Shown here: in pieces, positions 32,775 through 44,782 of the stretch
Layout: every line of letters begins with the position of its first letter
Position numbering within the stretch: position 1 is the first letter of the stretch
Source: Bipolaris cookei
Lineage: Eukaryota > Ascomycota > Dothideomycetes > Pleosporales > Pleosporaceae
Assembly: GCA_002286855.1 (NCBI GenBank)
Contig: NRSV01000019.1
Location: 313,389 to 377,388 of the forward strand
Direction of reading: 5' to 3'
DNA: 64,000 nucleotides
Program-made: the position numbers and the translations under genes
Notes under the pieces: model-generated
Database searches by the model: none
What the model was told of the DNA's origin: nothing
The model's input: only the letters and a program-made list of their open reading frames with translations

Positions 32775-35236
32775 TCAACCGAAGAACTCGCCAGAAACAA
32801 GTGACTCCCATGGCTTTCCGGTATCCCACACACGCTTCATGAGCGTGCTGATTTTGGGCACCTACCATCGATTTCAGTACGACTAGATGCAAAATGTATC
32901 CGAGAAATACTCACTTGATTGAGTCCAAAGCCCTCCACTCCCCTCAGCCGATCCATGATTTTCTCTCTTTGGTTCGCATCCTGTAAATCGCAGCCCGCAG
33001 CAAACATGGGAAATAGCAAACAAGCTTCTGCCGAGCTGCCCCTCCTGATTTTGAACAATAGTTCTACAATCTCCCGAACAGCATGCTGCACCTCTGGATC
33101 CAATGCGGATTTCCCCAGCACACGACGATACAATTGGATCAGACCAGCCCAATGGAAAAGTTCGTTGGTCGCATAAATCTCCGTGGTATCCCATGCTCGT
33201 TCAGACTCGGACAAGGCGTCTGGGCTATGACGACACGCTTTCCGGATATTCTGGTCTGACAACCCAGCTTCCAGTGTGCGTCGAATACTGATCGCTTCCT
33301 CCACAATATCGTCGCTCGGCACCCAATCTTCGCGTACATTGCCGTGTTCATCAATACGATGCGGTTCGCAGCGTTTCGACAGCTCGGAAATACGCGCCAA
33401 ACTGACAACGCACCGGTTTGTGAAACCCATCAGGCAGTCGATCTCGAGGTCCTCGTCTGCGGATTCGTTTTCGCTCGACCAGTAGAAAGATCCGAGTGGC
33501 ATGTCGTTCTTGTGTCCGCTTAGCGAGCCTACGACATCGAGATAGGCGAACCAGCGCGAGAGAAAGTAGGCTACGAGATCTTTTCGGCTCATGCCTCTGG
33601 GTCCACCACGCTGGGTAATCATTCGACGGGCCATAGTGAGATGGTCCTTCCAGGATATTGGTACTTCAAACGTACCCGGGGAGATGATTTCCAAGCTTGC
33701 CATCATGATGACTGACGCCAGAGTGTTATCAGGAACTTCATTTGGGTTTTCTTGAAGCGTCTGTCGCAATCTGGGAAATACGTCTTGTACCCAGACTGCG
33801 ATGCGATTTGAAGGCTCGGGATGGTTGAGCATGCGCGCCCGATGCGAAGCACTATAGGCGAGAAGAAGACTCAAAAGGTTTTCATCTTTGACAGCCACTG
33901 GAAAACATCAGCAGATTTGTTCATCATGTCTGTGGGTACTCACTTTGGGGTAGTATATGTCGGAATGGATTCCTTTCGCAATCGTGTGGGACCAGAACCC
34001 TAGCTGTGTGATTGAGGAAGTGGTGAAAATAGATTAGGTTCATTTGGTTCTCCATGAGGAGAGCCGGCAGGGGCTCTAGCGACTTGGAAATTCTAATGGG
34101 CACGGGTTTCGCGTAGTATCCTCCTTTTTCAAATGCCATGACTTTGCTTTCAGATTCCGCGCTGCCGTACATAGTTTCTCTGTTAAAACTGACTTCATTG
34201 TTTTGGGGGCTATATATGGCAATGGCTGAGCAGTCATTGTTCCTTGGGGTGTCCAGGTCTGGGAGACCTAGGTCGTAGCCGTATGTCGTCGAGGCTGAAT
34301 CAGCAACTGGATACTGTGTTCCACTTTCGCCCTGATTAGTGTTTTGACGATCGTGGACGAGGGATTGTACAGATGCTGCGTGTGCGATAACTCCTTCGGA
34401 ACCGACTGATACTGGTGTTTGAGGAAAGTTACGATAAGGGCTATGCGGAGTTGGCGAACCTGTGTTTGGCGAATACGAGTCTGAGTATGTTGGTGCACGC
34501 GATCCCCTAACGGCCCTATATTTCTGGTGTCTGAACATGAGGTCTGCGGGCGTTTGCTGAGGCGGTGTTGTAGTATCTGTGGGGGTGAAGGCCGAAGCAT
34601 TGGGATTGAACGCGCCGAAACCAGATGTTGTAGATGATTGACCATCAAAAGTGTTCTGAAAATGTGACTGTGTGTATGGTGCTGATGAGGGTATATCGCT
34701 CTGGAAAAAAGAGCCGCCTTCAATTGAACCTGCACTGGTGACACTAGGGAGCATGGCCTGCATCGTGATTGGGTCAATGTCCTAGGTAATTATTCGAGGG
34801 GCCATGATCGAAGGGGGCCTTACATGCTGCAACTGCATTGATGATTCGGATGTTGACATAAACATTCGGGAAGTATCTTCGATTGAAAAGCATGCTTCAT
34901 ATGGGCTGCCCTCAGCGGCGCTCGGCGCGTCCAAACAGGTGCCAATCTTGTCCCTTTTTGTACGGCCTCCCCAGGTAAGCCGGATACTGTAGTCACATGC
35001 TTCACCTTGCCGTTCACAATTTGTACACGATGGCTTTTCTTCTCCACTGAGACAAGGTTACGGTCGCTTCCTGATAAATAGTGGTAAGGCAACTACCTAC
35101 CATTTTACTTTTCGAGCCTTGCATGGCCTAGACATAATTAGTGTGGATGCGCACATACTCGGGGGTCATGGAATTACCAGCAGCCATTTCGGGATCTCCT
35201 TTTCGGCTCGACGCCTGGTTTCTTTGGGCGAGGCAT
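32775..35236 (-). CDS. Zn2Cys6 transcription factor with Fungal_trans_2-like domain
   Basis: Nuclear DNA-binding regulator. Six exons: 35236-35178, 35127-35101, 35046-34824, 34781-33944, 33897-32915 and 32861-32775; introns of 50, 54, 42, 46 and 53 bp; 738 residues. Splicing of the first three exons builds the zinc cluster RNGCWPCKARKVKCGEEK, PSCTNCERQGEACDY, with spacing C-x2-C-x6-C-x6-C-x2-C-x6-C, then SIRLTWGGRTKRDK typical of this subfamily. The middle is Ser/Thr/Pro-rich. The C-terminal half has LLSLLLAYSASHRARMLNHP, SWKDHLTMARRMI, and CLLFPMFAAGCDLQDANQRE, characteristic of the DUF3468-like regulatory domain, and ends STLMKRVWDTGKPWESLV. The zinc cluster is invisible in any single open frame. 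Target genes are unknown; the adjacent P450 and HSP20 genes are candidates only by proximity. Confidence 0.9.
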
Positions 35237-36147
35237 CGTGTCCGCGGGTCAATTTGCTGGACGTGGGTCGGACAAAGAAAGCAAAGACACTGCAAGTGAC
35301 GTCTGCATGTAGTGGAATGCTAGGTGTTCGTTATGCGCGTGTCACAAAAGAGGGCTACTATGGATGGCTGTCTCTATAGTCCAAGGCGCTGGTCGAATAG
35401 TGACAAGCGTTGAATGCACCAAGCTTCCGAATTCGGCATGCGAACGCTAGGCTGGCTACACAAATCGTGTGATTTCGGCGACTAGGTCTGACCATTTCAT
35501 GGCTAACGCGAAGAGACCATTCTCAAGTCCAACTGCTTATTTTGTGCGACATTACCGTGGTATGCACTGCATTCGTCACGACGACGGGCAAAAGATTGAG
35601 GATGAGGAATGATAAGGTCCCTCCGGCACTTCGCGTCACGCGCCAATCACAACGTCCAAAGTTCCATCCGTCGGGTGCGGCGGGTCTGACAGCGCTTCTC
35701 GTCGCATCCGGTGGAGCATGCAGGGAGTACCCAGACGACATCTGGTAACCGGAAACTCTATTCTCGCGCTTGCGCGGACCGAGAAATAGTATTTCAGGTA
35801 CCTATCACTTTCTACTACTAACGTACTTGACCATGTATTTCAAAGATTAACGTTTAATAGTACATGGGAGAATGTTACATCACGATGCACAAAAACTGTT
35901 TGTGTGTAATTGAAAATGCATTTATTAACCATGCTACTAGATACTGCCCTAATACTGCCAGCCTAGGAGTGTTTGCGCTAAAAGACATTACTACTATGAT
36001 ATGACGCTCCATAGTACCTGGCTATACCCTGACTAGCAGACACCATCTCCATGTCGCAAAGGAACGTGAAAGTCGTGATTCGTTACTGAAACGTCGTGTC
36101 GAGGATGAATGTACGTATTCGCGAGAATCCGGGAGATGTCGCTTCGC
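35237..36147. other. Spacer upstream of the Zn2Cys6 regulator
   Basis: Contains the regulator's promoter and the 3' side of the HSP20 gene. AT-rich around 35800-35960. No coding sequence is supported. Confidence 0.4.
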
Positions 36148-36834
36148 CTACTCGATGTTGATCTTGCGAGGCTGGGGAGCCTGAGCCTTGGGGACGACAA
36201 TGCTCAGGATGCCGTTCTTGAGGCTGGCCTTGACATTATCCTGATCGACGCGGGCTGGGAAGGCGAAAGAGCGGTGGAACTCGCCAACAGAGCGCTCACT
36301 AACCCAGTACTTGGCCTGCGAGTCGTCGTGCTTGGCCACTCCCTTCTCCTGCGACTGCTTTGCGACCTTGTTGTTGGACTCGGATGGATCGTCCTCGACT
36401 TTGGGCTGGTGGCCAAGCTTCTTCTGGTCCGACTTTTCGCCGCTCTCGATGAAGCCCTGTGGTCGCTGACCTTCCTCGCGGACGTGCTCGTGGCGGCCAG
36501 AAATGGTCAACGTGTTGTTGTCGGTCCACTCGATGTTGACATCCTTTTGCTCAACACCGGGAAGCTCGCCGTGAAGTTCGTAGGCGTCCTTGGTCTCCTT
36601 GACATCGAACTTGGGAGTGAAGGACCGCACGCTCTCGAATTGGCGGTCGAGGTTGCGGAAAGCCTGACGGTCATACTCGTCAAAGAGACGGAACATGGGA
36701 GCAAACTCCTGAGTAAACCTTGGGAAGAGAGACATGGTTGCTGGAGTGTTTGAGAAGTGTCGAACGGTGGTGGGCTTTGTGATGCGGTTGAGTTGTCGTG
36801 GAATTCGTGAGATCGTTGAGCGCAGTGATTGCAT
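36148..36834 (-). CDS. Small heat-shock protein (HSP20/alpha-crystallin)
   Basis: ATP-independent holdase chaperone; single exon, 228 residues. The alpha-crystallin domain begins at FTPKFDVKETKDAYELHGEL, contains PGVEQKDVNIEWTDNNTLTI, SGRHEH, is interrupted by a charged insert of about 55 residues (Lys/Glu/Ser-rich, as in fungal HSP30), and resumes at SERSVGEFHRSFAFPARVDQ, NVKASLKNGILSIVVPK. The first 33 residues (MQSLRSTISRIPRQLNRITK, VRHFSNTPA) look like a mitochondrial presequence, unusual for this family. The family-typical start is a second in-frame ATG at 36735 (MSLFPRF). One gene could therefore give mitochondrial and cytosolic forms. Confidence 0.93.
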   Translation of the reverse strand: MQSLRSTISRIPRQLNRITKPTTVRHFSNTPATMSLFPRFTQEFAPMFRLFDEYDRQAFRNLDRQFESVRSFTPKFDVKETKDAYELHGELPGVEQKDVNIEWTDNNTLTISGRHEHVREEGQRPQGFIESGEKSDQKKLGHQPKVEDDPSESNNKVAKQSQEKGVAKHDDSQAKYWVSERSVGEFHRSFAFPARVDQDNVKASLKNGILSIVVPKAQAPQPRKINIE

Positions 36835-36890
36835 AAGATAATTGTCGTGACTTGTTCCTGATGTCGGGCTATGGGAGCGGATTCACGGGC

Positions 36891-36990
36891 TTTTTATACC
36901 TGAAAGATGGCTTCGTCGAAGTATCGAGACTGTCCCAGGGCAAGGTTGCGAGAAGCATCGGAGATGGTTCAGGGCGTTTCTAGTGGTTTC
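36891..36990 (-). promoter_or_regulatory. Candidate HSP20 promoter: TATA box and gapped heat-shock element
   Basis: On the minus strand TATAAAAA occupies 36898-36891, about 57 bp before the first ATG; this distance would place transcription start very close to, or downstream of, that ATG. Further up, two GAA triplets in the same orientation at 36990-36988 and 36980-36978 are 10 bp apart, the spacing of a gapped heat-shock element. The element is short and could be chance. Confidence 0.35.
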
Positions 36991-38188
36991 GAGCATCGTG
37001 TTTGCCGTCATGAAGACGTAACTCCATCACACCACATGGGCATATGTGGCAGGCGGGATATTTTGGAGAGAGGAAAGACCGCGTTGCGTGCCTCACCAAC
37101 CCCGCCCGCAGAAGGGACGCGCACCCACTCGAAACTTCCAACATCAGTCCATGTCACGTGATCGAACCACGCCAGCATTCGGGCGGGGGTAAGCCAGCAT
37201 CGCTGCATTTCTGGTCAAACGCCATATCACCAAATTCCTAAAGGAACACACACTAGTGTGTGCGTAGTGGTACTATACGGTCATCATTCTGCGTGATGCT
37301 CCATTGTCCCCATGCTTGGCGCGTTGTTGCTCTCGTTGCTGCAGTGGCGCCCATCTTCCTCGGCCAGACGTCCCGGAATCAACACGTCTTCCTGCTACTA
37401 TCACCTGTGGATATCCCGAATACCCGGCTCTGACCACGACTCCAGCTGATTCCTTCCGCGGCGCAGCAGATATTCAATGGTGCCAAAATCTTTCTTGCCA
37501 ACATCCCGGTGTTTGTGGAACTGTGATCTGCACTTGTCATCAGCCATCAATCGATGCTTCATTTGACAACTACTCCCGCACCTTGCAAAGTCACGAAAGT
37601 TGGCTTGTGTTTCCTGCGTCTATGTTAGGAGGGTGCATGCGTAGTATGTACGATATGTAGCTGACATACGATTGGTTTTTGTCTCGCGGCTCGCAAGCAC
37701 TGCCGGTAGAGTGACAACACATCTTTCTGAAGTCCAGATAATCTTACCATGATTTCGCAAACTGACGTTTGTGGTTGTGGAGAGATTACTGTTGGTTGTG
37801 AACCACCAATATCTACAAGAACTGTGGCAAACAAAGCCCTAGTCCTGAAACAGTTAGTGCGACGGACGCAATCTTGAGGCTGACATCTATGATGCAAGTA
37901 TCGCTGTTGTGAAAGCCTGCAACCCCAATACCTCGAACGAAGACATACCCTTGAATGCATAGCATTTGAATAAATCTTTATGGGTCCAATGGGAATCGTT
38001 GTGCGCTGTTCTCAAAACATGCAGTTTATTCAAACTTGTACTAATAAAATAAAGACTGGCTCCTCTAACGCCAAATGCCATGACTGGGCAAGATGACCGG
38101 TACCTCCAACTGCGTCGCAACATAACCATTCGCTAGTAATTTCAGTGCAACGCGAGCTGAAAGAGTATTCCTCCCATATTAACACTGC
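36991..38188. other. Spacer between HSP20 and the P450 gene
   Basis: A plus-strand stretch at about 37290-37660 reads partly like a cysteine-containing peptide (VICTCHQPSIDASF) and another frame has a hydrophobic start (VVALVAAVAPIFLGQ), but the frames do not join. No gene is called; a decayed secreted-protein gene is possible. Confidence 0.3.
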
Positions 38189-40150
38189 TAAAATTCCAGA
38201 CTAGGTGCTATCGAACGCGCCCAACTTAACCTTGATGTCATGTGGCCACACAAACCATTGTTTGTGCAAATCCCACTCTTTGCTAGGATCCTCAAGGTCA
38301 ATCTAATCCATCATCAGCATAAACTCCACGTACAAATTTGACATTGTCAGCCACAAAGCGACATACCTGGTATTTTCCAAACAGAGTTGCAACGACCTTG
38401 TACACTTCTACAAGAGCGAGCGCCTTACCAATGCAGACACGGTTGCCGCCTCCAAATGTCATGTCGGCATCTTTCATTTTCCGGATCCTAGCTTCGTAGC
38501 TGGCCACATCTTCCTTCTCGCCACACAGCCAGCGCTCTGGGCGGAACTCATACGGCTTCTCTCCATACACATCTTCTTTGTAGTGGATCACCCACGGATT
38601 CACGCCAACAATCGTGCCCGGCGGCAGGATTGTTCCATTAGCCAAGGTGAGACCAGTAGAAGGCACAACTCGTTCAAACAGTTGACCGACAACGGGGTGC
38701 ATGCGGAGGCCTTCCTTAATGCAGGCATCAAGGTAGGGAAGCTGTTCAATGCTGCGGTAGGGGGTTGGGTAAGGTAGTCGTGCAGAGTGAAGTTCTTGTA
38801 CCAGACGCGTCTTGCAGGCAGGAGTCTTGAGCAGATGGTAGAATATGCCTTTCATGACGATTGCGAGTGTGTCAGCTCCACCAAGCACCTGCGCAGAACG
38901 GTCGTTAGTATCAGTGACTTGATTCAAGCGGGAGCTCGGCGTCTAGGAGTACTCCCACTGCAACTTGGTGGGGAAAATGGGACTCACATTGATAATCATA
39001 TATCCGATGACTTCGTTATCGGTAACAAGCTCGGGATGCTCCTTTTTTGCTTCGAGAAAGCCATTGAGAAAGTCATTCCTGCCTTGACCAAGTTCAGGGT
39101 TTTGCATGCGCTCCATGAAACGCTCGACAGAGAAGCCAGCAGCAACCGAAAAGTCATCGAACTTGTACAGCGAGCGAGGCCAGTTTGGATTTTTCCCGAG
39201 CCATTTGTCCAGAGTGGGGATTTGACCGACCTAGATGGGATTAGCATTTGCTCGAATATGACTTCGCAACTGCGAGCAGGTGCAAAGTTGAGGCATTTAC
39301 GTACTACGGAGAAATAACGCATCACGCGCTCAGCAGTACCTATGCTTGGAGGTTGACATGTCGAGTCAGCATATATATCACATACACCTCAGTTCGTAAA
39401 GCTACTCACATATCACCAATGTCTTTGCCTTCGTCCATGAAGCCTATTCGCTTGCTCCAGGTCATGTCGCCAAGGAAATCCCAGGCGAAGAATGAGATCC
39501 AATCGGCTATGTCACACGTTTTGCCTTTGTTGGCGCCTTCAGTGAAGCGGGATTCCATACGAGCACACAAGACACGGAGATTTTCGTCCATGATGCTTTC
39601 GAGCTGAAGCGCATTCTGAAGACTGTATAGCTTCTGGACGGGCTTGACCGTCTTGGCGTGAAACTCATTGCTGCGTGTGCTGAAGATATTTTGGATAATA
39701 TGGCCATCTTGAAGGGCATCATTAATGGTCCGAAGCACAGTTAGTACACTATTGTCATGTCATGCACATGATTGAGCCTGCCTTACATAAAAGTCACTCT
39801 TTTGGAAAAGTCAGCGGTTGCACACCTCCCTTCCATGCAGGGTTTTGTGAGCTTACCTTCAAAAAGGTTCCACGGGTATTGTAGATCGTCTTGATTAGAT
39901 TAGCATCTGCGATGCTGACCGTATTGGGACCTAGTTGGACAACGTCACCATGCTGGTCGTGGAGCTTCTTCTGCGTCTCAATGTGGGTCTGGCTGTAATG
40001 GTTGAAGAAGCGCCAGATGTTGGAGAACTTGGCTAGGAACGGCCCGGGGATCTTTTTGAGTGGGGATTGAAGGTAGGCCAGAACGTATTGGGTGATGAGA
40101 AAGACAGTTCCCAGGCCAATTGCCTTTACGAGTAGCCCCGCTAATCCCAT
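38189..40150 (-). CDS. Cytochrome P450 monooxygenase, possibly with a damaged splice site
   Basis: Heme-thiolate oxygenase anchored in the ER by an N-terminal span (VKAIGLGTVFLITQYVLAYL, then PLKKIPGPFLAKFSNIW). Seven exons are inferred: 40150-39857, 39798-39787 (12 bp, SDFY), 39729-39410, 39344-39305, 39230-38988, 38888-38367 and 38302-38189; 514 residues. Motifs: I-helix LGGADTLAIVMKG, ExxR in KEGLRMH, PERW, heme loop FGGGNRVCIG, and C-terminus LEDPSKEWDLHKQWFVWPHD. The model resembles pisatin-demethylase-like families of plant-associated fungi. Intron 2 has a good donor (gtaagg) and branch site (tactaac), but the acceptor that keeps the frame ends in gg, not ag (39731-39730). Use of either nearby AG shifts the frame. 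The gene may be non-functional, or the base may be an error. Confidence 0.82.
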
Positions 40151-42212
40151 TGTTGTGTACACGCTGTATGCACCCTGCAGTGTGATCGGGACCGTGGTAA
40201 GGGATGAAACAGAGTTGCAAGGACAGCTGAGAGATTGGGATCAAGACGCTCTACATAAGAATGGATACTCTCTGCTAACTATGCACATGTTATACCTCGG
40301 GGGAACTAAGTGAGCTTGTGGGGCTAGCATCCCGTCTCTTCGCATGGCTGAATGGCATTCTTCCTATTACAAAGGGCCGTATATCGCTGTGAAGTGGAAA
40401 CGTAGCCACGCTCGCTTGAGAGGATGCATTACTTTTGCATGGGACCCCACCATCCCAGTATGCATCTAGTGATTGACATGCCAGGGTTTGCCGACTTATG
40501 TCAGGTAGGCCGGTGCGCTTGGACGACACCCTAGGCGTTGCGGGACGGGGGGGGGGCGGTCTCTCCGTCAGGATTTCGTGAGTAGTGGATCTGACCAACA
40601 TCGCCAAGTCTGTTCCCAGCAGACCAGATAGCAGATCCGCTGCCACACTATCGGGACAAGAAAAGGGTATCTGTAATTGTCGCGGCATTGAGCGACACGG
40701 GAGCGCGACTCCGCCAGACGACGCCTCGTTACTGCACTCGCATATAGCTGGGGCGAGAAGCCACAAAAAGCAAATTAGAACTGACTCAAGTTGGCCCCCG
40801 CCTGCATCTGCTCAAATTGAGACGCGAACCTACAGTCGATGAAGCGTGTACAACGGCCCGAGGCGGGAGCTTCGCCTGTTGTGCTAACCCACAACTCGTA
40901 AGCAGGTTTCGACGCAAACCCACATGCTCCCCCCCTCACCACCTTCCCCTCCTCTATCTCTCCTGACTGGCCAATAGTGGTAAGCCCGTATAATCTGCGA
41001 CATGTGAAGCTATGCACTCGTGGCTCTTGTCTACTACACCATCTGGTACCACGTTCGCTTAGTATATGTCGATTGCCGAGTCTTAGAGATTACGATTCAC
41101 ATACATATGACAGGAGGCTTACGCTTGTCCTTGCCTTACCAGTGGATGCTATCTCTTGTATCACACTGGCTGCACTAAGGTATACATAAGTGGTCAAAGA
41201 TCTGCCGTACGGAGCCTCGGATCCTCTTCGTCCGAGTCTTCTTTTTCTTCCAGCCCGCCCCGGCTCGACACGGATCATGTACAGAGCTGGTGGCGACGCC
41301 AGCGCAGCCTACGACCCAATTAATCGCCATTCATAGCAACTGTGTGTATGGAGCAAGGTGCTGTTTCAAGCTTCGCGTTAAGCGGAAAGAATATTGACGA
41401 CAGTTTTGGGAAACGGTGCAGGCGACGCAGATAAGGTTGCTAGCGCATCGCTTGTTCAGGGCACTTCACCGTCCACGCGTACTCCCATGAAAATTGAGAT
41501 TGGATGCAGCGCCCGGGGAAGCAGGGCAGACATCCGGCGCTAGGTTTGATCCAAGCTGCAGGTGTCTGGCTCTCACATGGCCGCTGCCAAAAGGTTGGTC
41601 AGAAGCCCAAAGGGTTGATCTCTTCCATGTCAAGCCACGCCTGGATTAAGTAACCGATTCCGTCTTTGAATCTTTCTGCAGCAGGATCCGAGCCACAGCA
41701 TCATATGGTTTTCGACAGGGCTGCGAAAGGAATAGCGCAGCAAGAAAAGCACTGAGTATAGACCCCGAAAATAACCCAGGCTCAGATTTATTCGTCTCGC
41801 ATTGGAGGCTGCCACTTCTTCTGCCTGGAATGGGTGTTGGAGACCCAGCGATCAACCAAACCCTCGGAATCGTTTGCAGATGCATTTTCTTCTTCAGCGT
41901 TGGCATCCTGATTGAAAGGAGACATAGAAACAGCGAAGCGCTCCTGCTTTTTGCCCACCAAACGGGCCGGTTTTCGACAAGACAGCCCATAGTCGCAGGT
42001 TTTAAAATCTCTGTCTTGTCGCACTCATTTCTTGCACATACCGTCATAGCTTTGAGATAGCGCTTACTCAAGTTTCTCGTTTACTTCAAGACGGACACCC
42101 TTTCACCCGTCACTGGAGTCACACGGCAGTGTCTCACGCCAGCCGCGAGTCGTTAGACGAAGACAAACCAATCCCATTTGCGGGCAGGACCACTGAACCA
42201 CTAGCAATCAAA
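40151..42212. other. 2-kb spacer, no intact gene
   Basis: It separates the divergent P450 and rhodopsin-type genes and holds both promoters. A poly-G tract occurs at 40548-40556. The open frames are short and without motifs on both strands. No transposon end was identified. Confidence 0.4.
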
Positions 42213-43437
42213 ATGGGCAAACCAGCTGACTTTGCAGACATACTCAATGGAGTCATGTGGTTTCAGGTCTTTCTCGCTACCATCTTCATTGCACTGCGCC
42301 TCTATACACGGCAGTGGATTGTACGAAATTTCGGATGGGATGATATGTTGATGTTGGTCAACTTGGTAAGTCAATTTTCTTACATCCTGCCACTGACTAT
42401 AAGGATCGCTTTCTAACTTTTTTAGGCTACTTTTATAGGTTATGTAGCCTGTATATCCATTGGGGTCAACTACGGAGTTGGGAAAAAGACGGCTGATATT
42501 ATCCGTCTCGACCTTGACTACTCCAAAGCCATCATGTGGGAAGCGATAGGCCAGGGAATATGCATCATGGGAATCGCTGCCTCCAAAGGTTCGGTGGCGC
42601 TCTTCCTCTTACGCATCGTTGTCAAGCAGTGGCATGTCGGCATCCTCTGGTTTTGCATAGCAAGCACTACCATATTGTGCATCATTACAACGTCGCTCCT
42701 GTATGCCCAGTGTATACCCGCAGCATTTCTATGGGACCGCACAATTAAAGGTGGCCACTGTTGGCTCAACTTCACTCCAGTTGGTCTGACCATGGGTGCT
42801 TGGTCCGCGTCTATGGACTTTGTTCTTGCCATCCTTCGTGAGTAAACAGCGAGTATGACACCAGTTTGAGCACTGCTGACCCATCCCAGCCTGGCACGTT
42901 CTCATGGGCCTCAACATGAAGCACAAGGAAAAGATTACCATCGCATCCGGCCTTTCACTTGGCATCTTCGCTGGTGCATGCTCTATTGTTCGCACCATTG
43001 AGCTACAATCTCTTGCATCCATGGATAATTATGTGTACGACACTGCCAGCATGCTTCTTTGGTCCTCTTCAGAAGTCTGCATGACCATTGTCTGTGCATG
43101 TATCCCCGTCCTCCGTCCCTTATACGTACGCGTCAAATACGGCTCGCGCGGCGATTCGTCAAACAAGGACTCGTATCACCTCAAGGAATACTCAAAGTCA
43201 AAAAGCAGCCGTGGAGATGGGAGTCAGCCTGGAAACAAGATATACATGGGCCCTGGCGAGAGCGTGCTGCAGACGACTGTCCATATGGGCAGTGATGCTG
43301 CGAGCGAGGAGACTATTCTGAGAGATTGCAACGAATCGAGACACCATGCGAGCGCATGGGATCAGCTTTCAAAGACAAAAGAGCCGAAAGACATTCATGT
43401 TACCACGACGTTTACTTCAAGAGACCACTATGTTTGA
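42213..43437 (+). CDS. Fungal rhodopsin-type 7-TM integral membrane protein
   Basis: Member of the large fungal family of seven-span proteins related to PTH11-class putative receptors. Three exons: 42213-42365, 42426-42837 and 42890-43437; introns of 60 and 52 bp; 370 residues. Exon 1 gives MWFQVFLATIFIALRLYTRQ, with WDDMLMLVNL. Exon 2 contains ATFIGYVACISIGVNYGVGK, SKGSVALFLLRIVVKQWH, and the family cysteines in AQCIPAAFLWD and GHCWLN; exon 3 has KITIASGLSLGIFAGACSIV and ASMLLWSSSEVCMTIVCACI. The tail (about 110 residues) is cytosolic, Ser/Lys-rich. No CFEM domain precedes the first span. The open frame extends upstream to a GTG; the first ATG is at 42213. The ligand is unknown; members are often expanded in plant-associated fungi. 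Confidence 0.88.
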
Positions 43438-44782
43438 GCGGGGAGACCGACACGAATGCGATGGCATATGATTACTAGATTCTCCATAGTTCAATAGACT
43501 TTGCATTACGCTCACTGCATACGTGTCATGATATTGTGTTTTTGAAGAAATTGTTTCTGATACCCAAACTGTGTGCCGATTCCGAAAGACCTGCTGCATA
43601 CTTACTCAATCCCGATCCAGCAGTCTGCATATCATCGACATGTCCCTGCACAGGATTTGTAGCATGAGATCTTGATCGGTGTGTGATATGTACGGTATTG
43701 CCGAAATGAAGCCGTCGTCAGCGCGAATGCCGTACCTCACCCCATCCTTTCGGCAGACTGTTCCGCCGACACGATCAGCAAGACATCGAAGAGGGTATTG
43801 CCCCGTAGATCTTGTATTTATTGCGCGCATAAAATGTCCTTTTTCCATGCTTACGTTTATAAACATTGCTTTCTCCACACACACTGCAGGAAAGAAAAGC
43901 ATTTTCTATGCAATTTGGCTTTCCCATCAGGGCTTAAGTAGGTGTCGTGTGGTGGAAGATGGCGTTTCAACACTGGTCCACGGCCCCACATTTCGCGCCC
44001 GAGGGGTCCCCCCGCAAACATCGTTGGCTCTCTAGCACACGACACTCAAGCCTCTACAACGGAAGCCCACATGGCTATTTCTTTTGCCCACAGTGTGAGC
44101 GAAAGGCAGTTCACAATGGCGATCGAAAAAGAAGGTCTCAGACTTGTACGCCTGCTTCTATCGAGGACGATCGATATCAAACGAGCAGTAGCCTCCGACG
44201 CAGGGACAAAATAAGGAAATCAGCAAAGAGGGGAAATGTCAAAGGAATACTAGCGGATTGACGATCTGGACTCAGCAACGCTACACGAGTTTCATACCAA
44301 AAAGCAATCAGTAAGGGTTGCTTAATTGCATACAGGACTTCGCATGCAAAGAAATATAGAATGAGACAACTAGCGGACTCTGACAGATTCTGTCTCTTCT
44401 TCCGCAGCTCAAGAAATGGCAAAGATATACATGCCTACCACTTTACACCTACATGCCAAGTTCAATAGCCCGACCGAACTTCGTACCCACACTGAAGTGA
44501 GTAGCAACTGTTCATTTCGTTTCTTTACCATTCAGCCTTCCAAGCTTGATATCGTAATGTGACCATGAGTATGGGGGCACAAACTCCTTCGCTCCCCTGC
44601 AACTCCCTTCGCGTGTTGTACACATGGAGCGGTTGGAGGGTGTGGAGCTAGTCGCTAAAGGTATGTGGATTTCACGCTCGGGGGTCGGACTCTGTTCTTC
44701 GTGTACGCCGGGATCAATAGTTGTCGACAGAGATGGTGGACGTTTTTCTGTGGAGCAGTCAGCAAGATTTGACTCTGACTAC
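43438..44782. other. Spacer with weak open frames
   Basis: A plus-strand frame from ATG 43959 to 44261 (101 codons) contains YFFCPQCERKAV and a basic tail. It has no homologue I recognise and is probably chance, although the CxxC pair is noted. Nothing else is seen. Confidence 0.3.

Noticed and set aside
36900..36925. A canonical heat-shock element around acttcgacgaagc upstream of HSP20
   Set aside because: The TTC and GAA are three bases apart rather than two, so it does not meet the nTTCnnGAAn rule.
37290..37660. A possible small secreted cysteine protein
   Set aside because: The hydrophobic N-terminal frame and the cysteine-containing frame do not join through any plausible intron.
40840..40920. 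A possible tRNA on the minus strand (ggttcgcgtc resembling a B box)
   Set aside because: No acceptor, D or anticodon stem could be paired, and the A box does not fit.
32775..43437. A secondary-metabolite gene cluster
   Set aside because: A regulator and a P450 are present but no PKS, NRPS, terpene cyclase, prenyltransferase or other backbone enzyme is in the window.
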